A DNA stretch of 64,000 nt from Patiria pectinifera (taxonomy: Eukaryota; Echinodermata; Asteroidea; Valvatida; Asterinidae): positions 17,820,863 to 17,884,862 of the forward strand of contig CM057135.1 in the NCBI GenBank assembly GCA_029964075.1. Direction: 5' to 3'. Of this stretch, positions 46,866 to 56,899 are shown piece after piece. Position numbers and translations under genes: made by a program. Each line of letters starts with the position of its first letter. Position 1 is the first letter of the stretch. The notes beneath the pieces are model-generated. The model made no database searches. It had not been told where the DNA came from and worked only from the letters and a program-made list of their open reading frames with translations.

Positions 46866-48597
46866 GCGTACCAGTTTGGCACCTTGCTGAGTCCAACCTC
46901 TGCTTCTATTCACCTGGCCTTCTCCAAGCGACCCATGCCACACATCTCTTTGAGGTACTCACTCATCTGCACTAGCCACAAAGTGCAGGGTATTCCCGGT
47001 GGTCTAAAAGACCCAACTAGATCCCAAACAGACAGGACTCTATGGGCAGGGCCCTCAACAGAAGCGCATATACAGGCTTTCCAGCAGACCCATGTGAAAA
47101 AAGTAGGAAATAGTAGGATCAATTTTTTCTTTAAAAAAGACAACAAAGGATATTGCAGGACAAAAGTGGGATGAAAGTAGGACTTTTTGTGGCTTGCAGA
47201 CCAGAGTAGTTTTCATTGATACTTACCCAGGTCACCATTATCCTAAACCTTGATGTCAAACTAGAGATGCACCACCTACGACCTGAAATGACTACTCACT
47301 ACTCCTGTGCCATTGTCTAATTAGGCAAAAATATTACTTTTGCTTCCGGTTTCCCCAACTGACCTATGATTAAGGGCCCGATCCTAAAGTTTTTATTTGC
47401 ATTTTAAAGTTAAAAAAAAAATGGGAATTTTTTTTTGTTCATGTAAAAAAATTGTCGTCTCAAAACCTGTTAATCTTTTTTAACTTTCAAATGTCTTCTT
47501 TGGCAACCTTACATGTACATTGTTTTTCCCCCAATGTGAACAGAATTTAACATACTTTACACGGACGGTAGTGAAAATGCACGTCCATTATGCATTAAGC
47601 AATGTTGAACTGGTTCCCAGCACGTGCTACATTATTGCCACAGTTATGAATAGGGACTATAGTTTGCAGGGCTGAATGACGGCTTGAATCTGCAGCAAAT
47701 TTCAGTTCAGCAATGCAGTAGAATATTTTGACATCGTAAAAATGCCGAAAAAAACATTGGTGGAGAACAGAACTTTCTGCCAGTTCGTTCTTCTTTTTGT
47801 ATGTATTTCCTGTTTTAATGTTGTAATGTTTCTATTTTGAGGGCATACTTCCACACAACAGACGTGCAGTTGCGACTGGCAGGCTACGTGGTGTTTTTTT
47901 TTCGGGATGATCATGCACGGACGTACACTACCACGCGTTGTACTGCGCTCGACCCACCACGTGCTGGTCAGTGACTGCGTGACTATGGAGCAATTTACGA
48001 AGTATGCATGGCTTTTAGGAGAATCATTGACATGAAATATTTGCACTAACAATTCACGCGAGCTGTGGTCACTTTTGAGGGGCGCAGTGAGTAGATTTTG
48101 TGGCACAAATTCAGTCCAATCTACACTGTACACATTATAATTACTCCATTCATACAGCACAAAAATTTAAGAATTAATGTGGGCTGACGTTGCAAACGTC
48201 AGAGGCTAAAACAGAAATGACAGAGGTACATACATTAACATGGGGGTGCACACAAACATGCAGGGCTGAAAGAAGAAACACAAAAGGAGGATTAGGTGGG
48301 AAAGGTGTAGAAAGATGCAGGGGAGGGTGGATGAGAGAACAAAGAAACAAAGGGAGATGGCAAACCACAAGGGGTCTGGTATGAACAGGGGAGGGACCAG
48401 AAAGGGGAAGGATCAAAGGTCACAGGGAGTGGGAACGGACAAAAGAGTGTGAAAGTGAAGGGGTATGATGCGGGGGGGGGGGAGGGGGGAACAGTATGGA
48501 GGTGGAAAGGGATGAAAGATGGGGGAAGATGGGTAAACACAAACAAGGAAGACCAGGTTGATTATCTGTAACAGAAGACAATGAAGGAAGAAAAGGA
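46866..48597. other. Non-coding stretch left of the Penelope-like element
   Basis: No convincing gene. 48180-48560 is purine-rich and G-rich on the plus strand and produces compositional ORFs on the minus strand. A 17-bp sequence at 47069-47085 is repeated inverted at 51489-51505, on the far side of the Penelope-like element. Confidence 0.4.
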
Positions 48598-48794
48598 TTA
48601 ATCATTTCCAAGTTGGATGTTGAGACCATGTGGTTGAATAGTTCGAAGACGATTCATCCACACTTTCTCTCTGCTGAGGCGAACTGAGTCCTTGCGATGG
48701 CCAAGAGATTCAATGCCCTGCAAAATCATATCAGAAATGGAGTGGTTAGGCAGGTTGAAGTGATGATCAACAGGGGTGTCTAGTTTCTTGGTGT
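48598..48794 (-). pseudogene. PLE C-terminal tail
   Basis: In the next frame the protein continues: TPVDHHFNLPNHSISDM, then GIESLGHRKDSVRLSREKVW and MNRLRTIQPHGLNIQLGND, ending at TAA (48598-48600). The pattern His-Phe-Asn, a charged W-x-x-x-L-x-T, and P-x-G-L-N is the usual end of GIY-YIG Penelope ORFs. This was too short to show up as a free-standing ORF. Confidence 0.85.
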
Positions 48795-49256
48795 TGACCG
48801 GTGGGCATAGAAACGCTTCTTGAGCGTATTTTTAGTCTCACCTACATACTGCACTCCACAGACCCTGCAAGAAATGAGATATATGACATTAGAAGTGTTA
48901 CAAGTGATGTTATCAATGGTTCTGTGGGTAGTGACAGAAGTGTGGCCAGAAAAGGAATCAGACTCCTGGATATGAATCTGGCAGACAACACATCTGGAAC
49001 TGCACTTGAAAGTACCATGCTGGGTGGGAGGGGATGCATCTAAGGATGGGACTTCAGCTCGAACAATCAAGTCCCGTAGATTTCGAGGACGCCTGTAAGC
49101 CAATGTGGGGCCGTTGGGGATGGCGCGGGCAAGGCGATCTGAAGTATGGAGGATATGATGATTGTCATTAGTGATTTTGCGAAGGGGAGGGAGATTGGGG
49201 TGAAACGTGGTAACCAAGGGAATCATGGGTTTGGCCATGGCATCAGGGGCCTTTCC
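48785..49256 (-). pseudogene. PLE GIY-YIG endonuclease domain
   Basis: After the insertion the frame reads GKAPDAMAKPMIPLVTTFHP, then LRKI, PTLAYRRPRNLRDLIVRAEV and a Cys-rich block (CSSRCVVCQIH). The GIY-YIG domain follows: NVIYLISCRVCGVQYVGET, then LKKRFYAHRS, with the paired aromatic-glycine motifs and the catalytic Arg. It nicks target DNA for insertion. The frame runs into a stop at 48780 because of a shift near 48795. Confidence 0.9.
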
Positions 49257-49260
49257 CGTG

Positions 49261-49595
49261 CAGTGGCGTCGCCAAGGGGTGCCCCCCCCCCGTGAAAACC
49301 TAGTGTCCCCCGAGTGCCCCCCCATCTGAGATTTGGGTTGGTAAAAAAATTCTGCGCGTTGTTAAAATCATTACCTAAAAAATAGCAATTTCTGGAGATA
49401 TCTTCAGATCGAATTTAGCATCAAATGTGGGACCATTTTGCATCTAGCCCATCCTCCGTATGCGACAATTTTCCAAAGGGAGACCCCTCCCCCAGGACGG
49501 CGATCCGTATCCACCTAAGTGCCCCCCATCAAATGCTGGTGCCCCCCCCCCGTGCCCCCCCCCTCCCCAGACTGAAAAGTCTGGTGATGCCACTG
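49261..49595. mobile_element. 335-bp inverted-repeat element inside the PLE, 4-bp duplication CGTG
   Basis: Ends CAGTGGCGTCGCCA and TGGTGATGCCACTG are 14-bp inverted repeats with two mismatches. CGTG flanks both sides (49257-49260 and 49596-49599). The host ORF is continuous across the reconstructed empty site, which fixes the boundaries. The interior is C- and G-rich with no coding capacity. A 4-bp duplication would fit groups such as Chapaev, Academ or Ginger, but I cannot assign the family. Confidence 0.88.
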
Positions 49596-50000
49596 CGTGA
49601 GAGCTAGATTTCTGGGGATAGCTTTAGCTTTGGCAATGGCACGATGAACTTGGCGAGAGCTGTGACCCCTGGCCACCAAGTTGTTCCTCAGTATCTGTGT
49701 ATGGCGGGAGAAATCGGAATCATCAGAACAAATTCTTCTGAGTCTGAGTGCCTGGCTAAACGCTATGCCAGTTTTGCAGTGCCTGGGGTGACAGCTGGAG
49801 AAGTGGAGGTACTGGTGGGTGTCTCTGGGTTTGGAATACAGGTCAGTGGTTAGTGAGTTGCCTTGCTTGCAGACGGTGACATCCAGAAAGTGGGTTTGGT
49901 GAGCCGAGAACTCCGATGTGAATTTGATGGTTCTGTGGAAGGGATTGATGTGGTTAGTGAAGGTCAAGAGAATGTCCTCATCACTGGTCCAGATGAAAAA
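49596..50000 (-). pseudogene. PLE RT thumb and linker segment
   Basis: Continues in the frame reached after the T8 run: FIWTSDEDILLTFTNHINPF, TEFSAHQ-like HFLDVTVCK, YSKPRDTHQYLHFSSCHP and LRLRRICSDDSDFSRHTQIL. These blocks match the RT-to-endonuclease region of Penelope-like elements. The stretch ends where the inverted-repeat element is inserted; excising that element and one CGTG copy would make the frame continuous with the next segment (LALT to GKAPDAM). Confidence 0.85.
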
Positions 50001-50703
50001 AAACATCATCAATATATCTCTCCCAGTTCCAAGGGCGACATGGGGCCGAGGCAAGAATGCGTTCTTCGAGGTCACCTATGAAGAGGAAAGCCATGGAGGG
50101 AGCCATGCGAGTGCCCATTGCAGTGCCGTGTACCTGTAGATAGTGTTCACCAAGGAAAGAAAAATTGTTCTTCGTTAGAATAAGTCTCATGAGGGTGCCA
50201 ACATCACTGATGGGAGGAGTCGTGTGTCCTGCCTTGGCCAGAGCCAAGGAGCAAGCACGAACACCCTCCTCATGTGGGGTGTTGGTGTACAGAGATGAGA
50301 CGTCGAAAGCCCCAATGATGGCTGTGCTGGGAATCTGGTCCTTGATTCCTTCAAGCTTGCGTAGGAATTCTGGGGTGTCGTGAATGTATGACGAAATCTG
50401 TGGGACAAGGGGTTTGAGAAAACTGTCAATGAACAGGGAGATGCGTTCCGTGGTTGAGCCATTACCGGTGATGATGGGTCTACCGGGGTTGCCAGCCTTG
50501 TGAATCTTGGGTAGAAGGTAAAATCTGGCAGTCCTACAATCACAGGGAGAAAGAAATTTGTGAGTTTTCTTGGACAAATGGTCACGTGATCGCATATCGT
50601 CAAGTACCTGTTGTATATCTCGACAGAAAGTGCCTGTGGGGTCAGAGTCAAGGCGGGTATAGTTAGTGCGATTATCCAACTGGCAGTGGGCCGCATCAAT
50701 GTA
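50000..50703 (-). pseudogene. PLE reverse transcriptase, palm and fingers
   Basis: Same frame as the N-terminal segment. Motifs in order: FYLLPKIHKAGNPGRPI, GAFDVSSLYTNTPHEEGVRA (motif A with its Asp), VHGTAMGTRMAPSMAFLFIG (motif B), and WERYIDDVFF (motif C with the catalytic Asp pair). The YIDD form and the TAMGTRMAP block are typical of Penelope-like RTs rather than LTR or LINE RTs. Directly after motif C a run of eight T (seven expected) shifts the frame. Confidence 0.92.
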
Positions 50704-51267
50704 CTACTGACGATCCATGATGACCACAGCTGAACCTTTATCTACTGGCTTGATGATGAAGTCGGTGCGAGAGCGCAAGGAGTTGAGAACCAGGCGCTCC
50801 TCTCTGGGGAGATTATCATGAGTCCTGTGGGGGAAGTTGTCCGGGTTAGTGACTTGGGAATTGATAACTTGAACGTATGTCTCTATGGCTGGCACACGAT
50901 TCTTGGGGGGTACCCATGAACTCTTGACTCGAAAAGGCTCTGGCTCACACGGTTCACTGTTCAGGAAAAACTCACGCAGACGGATTCTACGGTAGTATTC
51001 TGTGGGATCTTGGCTTAGCTTAACCTGGTTCACAGAACGGGGAGCGGGACAAAAATTGAGACCCTTGGAGAGAAGTTTGTGCTCTGCGTTAGATATTGAT
51101 GAGGAAGAAAGATTAACTACAGTGTTGACAGGGGGTTCTGGCGGTGGCGTGGTAGATGGGGACCTAGGACGTCTGAAACGTCTGTGTCTGCGTTGTTGTT
51201 GCTTGGCAAGCAAGCCACCAATCTTTTTGTTTCTCCTGTTGCGTAGGATTGAGTCATGGTTAGACAA
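50704..51267 (-). pseudogene. PLE ORF, N-terminal segment
   Basis: The first ATG-led stretch of 187 codons. Residues 20-50 are Arg- and Pro-rich. The region TEYYRRIRLREFF, SWVPPKNRVPAIETYV and LVLNSLRSRTDFIIKPVDKG is characteristic of the segment ahead of the RT fingers in Penelope-like elements. It stops at TAG (50704-50706) directly after VVIMDRQ. The same frame then continues with YIDAAHCQL, so the stop is a point lesion rather than a natural end. Confidence 0.85.
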
Positions 51268-54200
51268 ACCCCGTTCTCATCATGGAAAACAAAAATTTGG
51301 CAAAAAAACAAATATTTTCCGACCGACAGACCCTACTTTGGAAAGGCATGTAATCGGAAGCTGAAATTTTTTTTGGCCTTACAACACTGTACACTGGACT
51401 GAGAAAGTAAAATTTAATTTTCTTTCGGAACAGAAATTTCTTTTTTCAGAGTTATGCAACAAACGGATAAAGTAGGAAAAGTAGGATCGCTGGAAAGCCT
51501 GTATACATGTATATCACATTTATAGTTTCAAGCTCCCACAGCATGTGCAATGAAACACACTACAGTAAACTCTGGTTAAGTCGACACTGTACAACTCGTC
51601 ACATCGCTCAAGTTGGCCGTCTGACAAAAGTCCTGATTGTCTCCAATGCATGTCCATTGAAATTATTATTTCTAAGTCGGCTTTTGTGAGTCGCCATTTT
51701 GCTCAAGTCGGCGTCTTACTCATGGTCCCCTTCCCACAAAAACCACAAGAAATTCCTTTCTAAGTCGGCTGGACTTCTTCTTGAGTTGCGGTTTTCAAGA
51801 AAAGAAGTGTCAAGTGAGAAACTACCACTGCTTACTGACATCTGTATTCTGTTTACTGCATGGCCCGATTGTTTTATATATCGGTGTACTACAGTACCGT
51901 GTATGTACTTTGTACACTGTACATATATACAAGCCACATGCGATCGTAATACTCGGAAAGCAAGTGTATGCATGTTAGTGTTGTGGTGCACATACGTACG
52001 TGTTATTGAATGATGGCCGTATCCAAACTGCATACAATGGCTGCGGCTAGCTGTTGTAAGAGTATGTCCACGAGAGGACCATGCAGACCGTGACAAGGTG
52101 GGGGTCAGCGGATTTGGTTAAAATTTGGGGGGTAGGTGGGTCATAGGTAGCCTTGAGGTTGTACAAAATATTTGGCCAATCTGACCTCCGTAGCAGAAAA
52201 AAGAGCCAAAAATGTGTTTTTATTAGTGAAAAATGGTGATTTTTATGATTTTGGGGTACAAAAGTTTAAAGGCTTGCTGCTCAACAGGGGAAAGCAGCAG
52301 AGAAATGAAATTTGCATGGTCTTCAGCTGGTATCCTGACCTAAACCAGGAACTCAAAATTTAGAAAAAAAATACTCTTAGGAGGCAATGGCACTAAGGGT
52401 ACCCCCAAAGTTGAGTCATAAAAATAGCGATCTTTAAGTCGCCGTAGCGTTATTAGTGCAGGTCTTTGAACAATGACACTCAGGTGAAAGAGAGTTCTTA
52501 TCATGGTCTTTAAGTATCAAGAATAAAAAAATTGTCAGCAGTTTTTAGTATGAAATTGGCAGGAGCCTTATTTACCCCTATTTTTTGGTAGTAAAGGGAC
52601 GGGGGAGGGGCATACAGTGCCCCCCCCCCTTTTCTGTATTTTTAAAAGTCGACAACCAATTTTCATGAAATTTGCCACAAAGTTTTATTTTTCCAATTTG
52701 TAAATAATGACGTCAACAATGTTTTTAAAAATCTTTCAAAGAGGGCGTTTTTGGCACCTTTTTGGTCAAAAAAATGTATTTTTCACATAACTTTTGACTT
52801 TTTTCCTTGAATGTTATGAAAATTGGCAAACGTGTATATTTTCATGATCAATAAAATTAAAACCTACATTTGTATTTTAATACTAGAGACGCCATTAGGG
52901 GTGCTATAATCCCTTAATTAATCCAATTTTTAGGGTGGGGGGGATTCATCTTAAATCAATATGGCCGCCACCTTTCAGAGTCCAGGATGGAATGTATACC
53001 CTGCCCGATTTTTGGCAGAGGGAGTCCCCACAAATAATCCTATACTCAACACACACTTGTCTTTTTGTTAACAGAAGTATCCCCCAATAATCATCTAAAG
53101 AATTCCTGAGATTACCAGAACACAATGAAGACACAATGGGGGTGGGTGGGGGGTACACCCTGCCACATATCGTGCACCAAATGTGGAAATGATGAGGCTT
53201 GGATGACAATTCTGTTATTTTTTTGGCATGTTATTGTAACCCGGAAAATTAATAAACTTGGAAAATAATAAATTGATTGAGAAAAACGCTAAATGTTGGG
53301 GTACTCGCTGTCAAGAATGAGATAGACCTAGATGGGGTAGGAACAAGTAGAGATGAATTTGAATTAATAGAAACAATGACAAACACATTTTTGGAAAGAC
53401 AAAAAAGATTTATTTTACCAACCAAAATTTGAAGAAAACCATTCAAAAAAACCAATAATCAAAAAGGATCCAAAGTAACTTTTTCCCAAACCTTAAACCT
53501 GTTATCCCCCCAACCAAATAAGAAAAATGGTAGTACTAGTCGACTTATGTTATACAGTTTTATAAAGATGTCCTACTTCTGCTTATAAAGAGCAAATTCT
53601 GAGGTCTCGAATCTCTAGTTCTCATTGTGTTTCTTTGTTTCGCTGTCCTTTTATAGCAACATTTCTGTTTAAAGAGTTAGTTTGGGCGGTCTCACCGACC
53701 TTGCTATAACGAGAGTCAATCGTACAAGACTAAATTGAACTTTAAACTTAAATGGAAGTTGAAAGAAGAAAACTGAACCAACACAGTATCAAAATAGACT
53801 GACACATGGAACAACCTAACGATCAAACTCGAATAAAAAAAAAACAATTGAATATAAATCAAGAAAATCTTTTTCCTTTTTAAATTAACTCAAAATGAAA
53901 CTACTAGACCCACATTTGGATTTTTTTTCCAAAGATAGGAAAAAAAACTGTATAATCCATACAAAGTCTGACATTAAAAAACAAGAACAGTCACTGTCTT
54001 CCAATAACGAACCATGATAACCCTTTGTTTAAACACAAAATATGTAAAGGAAGAGAACTTGGATCCACTACTGCAAAAATGTTGGTAAAAAAGGATGTAA
54101 ATAAAAGGGGAAAAAATGAAAAATAAAAATAGTCGATAAAATTAAAAACATCCCATTGTTTAAAAAAAATGTATTTAATTTGACCCTCCAGTTACAGGCT

Positions 54201-54592
54201 GAAAACATCAAATCTAAGATGGCTGCCGGATGTAGCGGCCATTTTGAATTTCAACACTATCATGTGACTCATCACTCTCTTTTCAGGGGAAAAAAAGGAA
54301 AATTCTTTTTAAAATTCAATAAATTCACCAAAAAACATTTACAAAAACATATGACCAAAAGATCCTTTTTATATTTTGGGAAGTCCAAAAATTGTGGTGA
54401 TCAAATGCAGTCAATAAAAAAATACAAGTAAAAATAAGGTGGGGGAACATTGTAGTTCTAGTAGCCTCCTATCGGTTAAAAAAAGATACCGGTTGAAATT
54501 TTGATTGCCCATTTTACCTAGGCAGTCTCCATGCAATTCAGAGGAAGCAAACTTCTCACACTCTACGAAATTTAAGCAAACACAGTTGGTAT
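51268..54592. other. Intergenic stretch, no gene seen
   Basis: AT-rich with C/G homopolymer runs near 52620 and 53140 and several weakly related simple words. Segments around 51555-51720 (TAAGTCG and CAAGTCGGC words) look like the end of a decayed DNA transposon, but I cannot define a boundary. The ORFs here lack motifs. Confidence 0.4.
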
Positions 54593-54762
54593 TGTGACAA
54601 ATCACGAACTACACGTTTTACATTAGTCTCCCTTATCTCAACTGTATGAGCCAAATAGCACTGTTAAGTGGGTGTGTCTTTAGTCACCTACTGAAATCTG
54701 ATTGGTCAAATCCTTTTGTATTGAGTAAAGCACACGTGTACAAGATTATAGGGATGTTGGCC

Positions 54763-54770
54763 TATAAAAG
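54763..54770 (+). promoter_or_regulatory. TATA box of the 5' LTR
   Basis: TATAAAAG about 170 bases into the LTR, in a normal U3 position. The identical site in the 3' LTR is at 62666. Transcription would start about 30 bases downstream, so the AATAAA at 54784 lies close to the start of R. Confidence 0.75.
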
Positions 54771-54783
54771 GCAGAGCTGATGA

Positions 54784-54789
54784 AATAAA
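54784..54789 (+). terminator. AATAAA signal in the LTR
   Basis: The hexamer sits 15-20 bases after the TATA box; its twin in the 3' LTR is at 62687-62692 and would serve 3' end formation. Such closeness requires the 5' copy to be ignored near the cap site. Confidence 0.5.
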
Positions 54790-54888
54790 ACTCACTTCTT
54801 GATCAGGTGGGGCCGAAGAAGTCAAACCAATCTCCTGTGCCTAATTTATTGTTGATTGTCTAATTAATTATACTTGGTTAAAGGGTGT

Positions 54889-55027
54889 GGTCCACAGTGA
54901 TCCACATTAAATCCACCCGTGATCCACCCGAATCCACCCCCCTTTCCACAGTGATCCACCCAATCCACAGTGATCCACCCAATCCACTAGATCGCCCCGC
55001 CCCCGAATCAAACCACAAGTAATCCAC
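54889..55027 (+). repeat. Iterated ATCCACC motifs in the LTR
   Basis: About eleven TCCAC words, typically spaced 9-10 bases apart (roughly one helical turn), with consensus (G/A)ATCCACC. They lie downstream of the TATA box, in R/U5. Further copies are at 55167-55173, just after the primer site, and at 61142-61178, just before the zinc-finger ORF; the same array is in the 3' LTR. Confidence 0.85.
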
Positions 55028-55150
55028 ACTACCACTGAGGCATAGAAGGGCTCAACAAGAAGCATCCCGGAGCTGTGGCATTCAACCGAAGGTGCTGACG
55101 TCATTAGACCTGGCAGGGCTAGGGAAACCGATTGGCTACGCACGTTACAT

Positions 55151-55168
55151 TGGTGGCAGCGGTGGGAT
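55151..55168 (+). other. Primer binding site, tRNA-Leu type
   Basis: TGGTGGCAGCGGTGGGAT begins one base after the LTR. It is complementary over 18 bases to the 3' end of a metazoan tRNA-Leu(AAG) including CCA, as I remember that tRNA. It would prime minus-strand DNA synthesis. Confidence 0.85.
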
Positions 55169-55204
55169 CCACCGTGGTGATAAGTTGTTGGAGCCTGGAA
55201 GAAA

Positions 55205-56899
55205 ATGGAGCATCAGGATGGGATCCTGGAAGGGAGTGGAGACTCCGGAATCAAAGCGAGTAGTGGCTACTCGGGGACACCAGCGAGTATGGGATACTCT
55301 CAGACACCAGCAAGGGTGGTGAGCAGGACAAGCATAACACTGCAGCCTGTAGTGACACCATCACCTCCGAGGTTGACGCCGATGGTATCAACCACAACGT
55401 TTCCGCCGGGGCAAAGCTCTGTGAAAGGAGCAGGTGGAGTAATGTTGGTGGCAACTGATGGGCAGACAAAGGATGTCCAGTTGGACAAGAGGTCACAGGA
55501 ACTTCTCCCACAGGTCGCAGGAGGGGCATCATCAGTAATCTACCCATCATTATCGTCTCCTTGGCCGGGGTATATGTCGACACCAGTGGATCCGGGACCA
55601 AGGCGGGTGGAGGCGCCTGCTTATCAAGGTTTTGTGGGTCGATCCCAAACCGAATCCGAGCCGAGCAGTGCATCCTGGCAGAGACAAGCTGGCCCATTGC
55701 TACAAGATGGTTTTGCAGGTTCAGCTTACAGTATGACTACAACTCCGAGCGGCAATCCGTTTTTGACGGATGAGGTGAGATGTAATTTGCAGCACCAGTT
55801 TCATGGAACGCCACAACAGCCTTCGGTTACCGCACCGACAAGGACGCCAGCGGGAATCATGAGCACGGGGTTGCAGCAGCAAAGTCAGCCAGCGATTTGG
55901 CAAGGAGCAGCAGGGCTCTCATGGAACCCTCCTGACAAGGTCCCAACGGTGTCGCAGGGGGTGGAGCTACCCAAATCAGCCGTGGGTGCCAAGGTGGAAG
56001 GCAGAGTCCACCGCAAACCAAGCATGGTTCCTGACCGATTCGCAGGGGCTATCCCATGGAGAGACTACAAGGCCCATTTTGAGTCTTGCGCGGTCATCAA
56101 TGGCTGGTCGGCTGAAGAAAAGGCATATTTCCTAGCAGCTAGTCTGAAGAGTCAAGCTCAACAGGTGTTGGGAGACAGGGTCTCCGGTGATGTGTTGAGC
56201 TATTCGGAACTCACAGAGAGACTGGAGAGGAGATACGGGCCTGGTGAGCAAGCCGAAACGTTTTTAGCGGAGCTGCGAAGCAGAACAAGAAAAACAGGGG
56301 AAGGTTTGCAGGAGCTTGGGCAGGGCATACGTCGACTGACAGAGCTGGCGTATCCAGAGCTCCCGAGGGACAGCAGAGAGCGCCTGGCACGAGGGCACTT
56401 AGTGGATGCCATACCGAATGCAGAAATTCGAGCTGGAATATTTAGGGCTCACCCCAAGACACTGGACGAGGCTGTTAGAGCAGCATTGGAAACGGAGTCA
56501 TTTCTAAATGCGGAGAGACAGCGGCAACAAGTCCAGGGTGGACGGTTAGATAGAAATCCCAGAACAACAAGACAAGTGGAAATCGTCTCGAGAGAGGAGT
56601 TTGAACAGCAAACAAGGGCAATGTCGGAACAGTTACAGACATTGCATCAGTTGATGTCGAGATTGACTGAAGCGATGAAGCAAGAGGCTCCTCAACGTGT
56701 CAAGTGGGAGGGGGAGCCACGACGGAGGCTAAGCTGTTTCAATTGTGGAGAAATTGGGCACTTTAAACGGGACTGCCCTAAGCTCAACACTAACCCACAG
56801 TCGGGAAACGATGCAGGACCAACCCAGCGGGTCATGGGGAGGTCACTAGCAGAACCAGACCCAAACAAGGTGGTGGTCGTGGAGGCAAAGAAAAATTAG
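55205..56899 (+). CDS. gag: Gag polyprotein
   Basis: 564 codons from the first ATG after the primer site (leader about 55 nt from the LTR). Residues 1-265 are rich in Ser, Pro, Gly and Gln. Residues 268-438 are a retrotransposon-gag capsid-like domain (WRDYKAHFESCAVINGW, YFLAASL, RLERRYGPGEQAETFLAEL). One CCHC zinc knuckle follows, CFNCGEIGHFKRDC, with ligands C511, C514, H519 and C524, for RNA packaging. The TAG at 56897 lies inside the open pol frame: pol is open from 56794 and is -1 relative to gag, with about 100 bp of overlap. The frame is intact. Confidence 0.95.
   Translation: MEHQDGILEGSGDSGIKASSGYSGTPASMGYSQTPARVVSRTSITLQPVVTPSPPRLTPMVSTTTFPPGQSSVKGAGGVMLVATDGQTKDVQLDKRSQELLPQVAGGASSVIYPSLSSPWPGYMSTPVDPGPRRVEAPAYQGFVGRSQTESEPSSASWQRQAGPLLQDGFAGSAYSMTTTPSGNPFLTDEVRCNLQHQFHGTPQQPSVTAPTRTPAGIMSTGLQQQSQPAIWQGAAGLSWNPPDKVPTVSQGVELPKSAVGAKVEGRVHRKPSMVPDRFAGAIPWRDYKAHFESCAVINGWSAEEKAYFLAASLKSQAQQVLGDRVSGDVLSYSELTERLERRYGPGEQAETFLAELRSRTRKTGEGLQELGQGIRRLTELAYPELPRDSRERLARGHLVDAIPNAEIRAGIFRAHPKTLDEAVRAALETESFLNAERQRQQVQGGRLDRNPRTTRQVEIVSREEFEQQTRAMSEQLQTLHQLMSRLTEAMKQEAPQRVKWEGEPRRRLSCFNCGEIGHFKRDCPKLNTNPQSGNDAGPTQRVMGRSLAEPDPNKVVVVEAKKN

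Larger units (their letters stand above)
48598..51267 (-). mobile_element. Penelope-like retroelement with GIY-YIG endonuclease, degraded
   Basis: Read on the minus strand, the element encodes, in order, an Arg-rich N-terminus, the conserved DKG block, a Penelope-type reverse transcriptase and a GIY-YIG endonuclease. Damage includes an in-frame TAG (50704), an extra base in a T8 run (near 50000), a frameshift near 48795, and a 335-bp inverted-repeat insertion (49261-49595). Each lesion is simple, so decay is moderate. The 5' limit and any pseudo-LTRs were not determined. Confidence 0.92.
54593..55149 (+). repeat. 5' LTR
   Basis: Starts TGTGACAAATC and ends CGCACGTTACA (TG...CA ends). It contains TATAAAAG at 54763, AATAAA at 54784 and, from 54889 to 55027, about eleven TCCAC-containing words, most within ATCCACCC or GATCCACC. 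The only difference I see from the 3' LTR is A versus C in CAACCG(A/C)AGG. The minus-strand ORF in it is present in both LTRs and is not a gene. Confidence 0.97.

Noticed and set aside
48174-48629. Overlapping Pro/Ser-rich minus-strand ORFs just beyond the Penelope-like element
   Set aside because: Compositional effect of a purine-rich plus strand; the element's coding sequence already ends at 48598.
51555-51720. Possible Tigger/pogo-like transposon end (CAGTAAACTCTGGTTAAG)
   Set aside because: No matching inverted end or TA duplication could be located and no transposase frame is present.
54907-55143. Minus-strand 78-codon ORF present twice (also 62810-63046)
   Set aside because: It lies in the LTR and is duplicated with it; it overlaps the iterated motif array and has no independent support.
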